NCBI RefSeq assembly: GCF_000482245.1
Contig: NZ_AWNH01000095.1
Location: 1-64,000, forward strand
DNA length: 64,000 nucleotides
From: Leptolyngbya sp. Heron Island J
GTDB lineage: Bacteria > Cyanobacteriota > Cyanobacteriia > Phormidesmidales > Phormidesmidaceae
Direction of reading: 5' to 3'
The notes beneath the pieces are model-generated. The model was not told where the DNA came from. It saw only the letters and a program-made list of their open reading frames with translations, and made no database searches. Made by a program: the position numbers and the translations under genes. The stretch's first letter is position 1. Each line of letters begins with the position of its first letter. Positions 62,118 through 64,000 of the stretch are shown piece by piece.

Positions 62118-63161
62118 ATGGTTAATCAGCACTCCATCTTGCATCTCCGGCAGAGACTGACAAAATCTACCCAAAGGCTACTTGATACCCCTTCTCGGTC
62201 CTTTAATCGACAACGTCGATTGTTTCTGCTCATGGGAGCGAGTACATTAATTGCCTCTGCCTGTTCTGGCAATGCTCAAACCAACCAGCCATTCGCCGCT
62301 GCTCCCTCTGCTGCAACAAAGCCGATACAACATGCCTTCGGTGAAACAGACGTCCCTGTCAATCCGACCCGCATTGCAGTGCTGGGTTATTTCACGGTTG
62401 AAGCCTTGATGGCTCTGGGTATACAGCCGATTGCTGCCCCTAAAATAATCATTGATAACCTGCTGCACCTACCGCCAGCGGATACTGAAATCGCTGATAT
62501 TGGTAACCCGAGAGAACCCAGTCTGGAGAAGCTTGCCACGCTCAAACCGGATCTTATCCTAAGCACCAAGACTTTTATTGAGGCTGACACCTATCCGTTG
62601 CTCTCACGAATCGCACCGACGGTTGTGTTTGATAATGATGGCTTCACTGAATGGCAAGAGTTAACTCAGTTGTGTGCTGAATTGTTAGGTAAAGAAGCCA
62701 AGGCTAAACAACTCCAGGCTGAGTACGAAGCAAAATTACAAACATTTAAAGCACAACTTTCTCACGACGTTAGTCAAGTTCAAGTCTCAGTGGCCTCTTT
62801 CCACAATGAACAAATTTCAGTCTTTGGTAAAGAGACATTTATTGGGACTGTACTTGAGGCAGCCGGAGTATCACGTCCGCCCAAGCAAGCGGAAGGTGCC
62901 AATACCCAAATTTCAATGGAGCTGCTAAATGAAATTGATGGCGACGTGTTGTTTGTAATGAAGCCCCAAAGCCAAACCGACATTGCCGCTGATGTGCGAG
63001 CGGCCCTGGAAAAAATGAAAGCAAATCCGCTTTGGAATAACCTAAATGTGGTGCAAACAAACCAGGTTTACGAAATGGATACCTATTGGTTTGGGATGGG
63101 CTATATTGCTGCCAATTTAGTCTTAGATGATCTGGGCAAGTACATCGTTAAAGCCTCCTGA
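62118..63161 (+). CDS. Iron-siderophore ABC transporter binding lipoprotein
   Basis: A 347-residue class III binding protein (FecB/FhuD-like). The long basic N-terminus leads to a twin-arginine-like RRLFLLMGASTLIASAC; the lipobox LIASAC gives lipid-anchored Cys49. The binding domain has IQHAFGETDVPVNPTRIAVLGYFTVEALMALGIQPIA, IGNPREPSLEKLATLKPDLILS, a long backbone helix (QLCAELLGKEAKAKQLQAEYEAKL) and the second lobe ISVFGKETFIGTVLEAAGV. It captures ferric siderophore in the periplasm for an FecCDE-like transporter that is not in the window. The next gene follows after 43 bp on the same strand. Confidence 0.93.
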   Translation: MVNQHSILHLRQRLTKSTQRLLDTPSRSFNRQRRLFLLMGASTLIASACSGNAQTNQPFAAAPSAATKPIQHAFGETDVPVNPTRIAVLGYFTVEALMALGIQPIAAPKIIIDNLLHLPPADTEIADIGNPREPSLEKLATLKPDLILSTKTFIEADTYPLLSRIAPTVVFDNDGFTEWQELTQLCAELLGKEAKAKQLQAEYEAKLQTFKAQLSHDVSQVQVSVASFHNEQISVFGKETFIGTVLEAAGVSRPPKQAEGANTQISMELLNEIDGDVLFVMKPQSQTDIAADVRAALEKMKANPLWNNLNVVQTNQVYEMDTYWFGMGYIAANLVLDDLGKYIVKAS

Positions 63162-63204
63162 CAATAGGACTGTTTGAACAATCTGTACTCTAGAGGAAAT
63201 TCTC

Positions 63205-64000
63205 ATGCTGACTCAAGACGCTCTGGCTGACTGTCGATTTTGTTCTCAAGTTTCCAAGGGGAATGGCGAAGACCCCATCGGTACTGCCGGAACCGCCAAT
63301 CATTGGTTGGTGATGGAACTACCTCAACCCTGGACAGAGCAGATGTTCAAGGAAGATCCTAGAATCACGCCATTAATTGAGTTATTTAAAAAACTCTTTA
63401 TGAGGCATGGCATCATGATGCAGCCTGTGCTGATTGCCCCAGATCGAGAATATTCTCACCCTGGGAAAACACGAGTCATTTATTACCATCGTCCCCAGAA
63501 ACAGTTTGCACAGTTTGAAAAACAAGAATTTATTGTGCCAGAGGCCGATTTTCCCAGGTTAGCCACGGCGATTATGAAGCAGCTGATGAAGCAGCCCAAC
63601 GAATTGGAAGCATTTCAATCTTATCGCCAAGATACCAGTCATATTCGCGAAATGCTCGTCTGCACCCATGGGAATATAGATGCCGCCTGTGCCCGATTTG
63701 GCCATCCCATTTATAAACAACTACGAGATAAGTACACCGGTTCTTTCCTCCGTGTCTGGCGCTGTAGCCACTTTGGCGGACATAAATTTGCCCCCACATT
63801 GATTGATCTGCCAAGTGGCCAATATTGGGGACATCTGGAGCCTGAGATGCTGGATTTACTCGTCCATCAACAAGGAGATGTGGCCGGGTTGCGATCGCAC
63901 TATCGTGGCTGGTCTGGTCTCAAGAAATTTGAACAGATAGCTGAGCGTGAGATTTGGATGCAAGCAGGTTGGGATTGGTTATCACATCATAAATCTGGCA
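63205..64000 (+). CDS. Sucrase/ferredoxin-like family protein, partial (runs off right edge)
   Basis: From ATG 63205 the frame is open for 265 codons to the window end. Two signatures of the sucrase/ferredoxin-like (thioredoxin-fold iron-sulphur) family are present: VCTHGNIDAACARFGHPIYKQLR and VWRCSHFGGHKFAPTLIDLPSGQYWGHL. The Cys and His residues in these two segments probably bind a [2Fe-2S]-type cluster. The N-terminus LADCRFCSQVSKGNGEDPIGTAGTANHWLVMELP is also usual. Such genes commonly sit beside siderophore uptake genes in cyanobacteria, where a ferric-siderophore reductase role has been suggested; the neighbour here fits that. The C-terminal end is not seen. Confidence 0.85.
   Translation, partial: MLTQDALADCRFCSQVSKGNGEDPIGTAGTANHWLVMELPQPWTEQMFKEDPRITPLIELFKKLFMRHGIMMQPVLIAPDREYSHPGKTRVIYYHRPQKQFAQFEKQEFIVPEADFPRLATAIMKQLMKQPNELEAFQSYRQDTSHIREMLVCTHGNIDAACARFGHPIYKQLRDKYTGSFLRVWRCSHFGGHKFAPTLIDLPSGQYWGHLEPEMLDLLVHQQGDVAGLRSHYRGWSGLKKFEQIAEREIWMQAGWDWLSHHKSG

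Noticed and set aside
1..64000. CRISPR arrays, tRNA or rRNA genes, TcB/TcC or RHS-repeat genes
   Set aside because: No regularly spaced 25-40 bp repeats, no tRNA cloverleaf signature, and no RHS/YD-repeat protein found on either strand by inspection.

Overview
The window is a piece of cyanobacterial chromosome. It carries a psbA gene (photosystem II D1), a lycopene-cyclase-like gene, the B12 genes cobN and cobO, a bilin-binding-type GAF protein and many GCGATCGC (HIP1) octamers. The D1 sequence, with Glu130, Met199 and the [11 protein letters not shown] segment, recalls repeat-rich unicellular cyanobacteria such as Acaryochloris; that genus is a guess. The sequence is full of small repeats, foldback elements and broken insertion sequences.

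Layout. 1-2.0 kb is IS wreckage and decayed sequence around a small membrane protein. 2.0-8.1 kb holds ordinary accessory genes: a hydrolase, a fasciclin protein, a secreted GH6 cellulase, a DUF2157 membrane protein and a methyltransferase. 8.4-12.9 kb is cobN-cobO. 13.8-27.7 kb is one gene for a 4624-residue Tc-toxin A-subunit-like protein, split by a large block of lectin-like domains. 27.8-30.9 kb has an amidohydrolase, a free-standing DXCF-type cyanobacteriochrome GAF protein and a GNAT acetyltransferase. 31.0-35.1 kb encodes a 1355-residue SARP/BTAD-NB-ARC-WD40 regulator. 35.2-39.7 kb has a glycosyltransferase facing an NTF2-like / enoyl-reductase-like / lycopene-cyclase-like operon. 40.4-44.1 kb has small membrane proteins, a rhodanese, TerC and psbA. 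44.4-53.2 kb has an HlyD-RND efflux pair, a Kef-type antiporter, a DUF1400 hydrolase and a duplicated tail of the RND gene. 53.5-54.3 kb has an ISL3 relic and an attC-like palindrome. 54.3-59.3 kb has a beta-lactamase-family gene and an AT-rich island (LRR protein and membrane-anchored protein) bracketed by 146-bp direct repeats. 59.5-64 kb has a hydrolase, a THI5-like binding protein with a DOPA-dioxygenase-like gene, and a siderophore-binding lipoprotein with a sucrase/ferredoxin-like gene that runs off the edge.

Two observations stand out. First, the giant TcA-like gene has eight lectin/jelly-roll modules placed between two consecutive parts of the TcA helical region, a ninth further on, and no TcB or TcC partner in the window. 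Second, the element GACGC repeated every 11 bp occurs in three intergenic regions: upstream of the 36.7-kb small ORF and its divergent glycosyltransferase, of the NTF2-like/reductase/cyclase operon, and of the HlyD-RND operon. An 11-bp direct repeat is the known operator geometry of SARP regulators, and a SARP-domain STAND regulator is encoded just upstream, so a local regulon is a testable inference.
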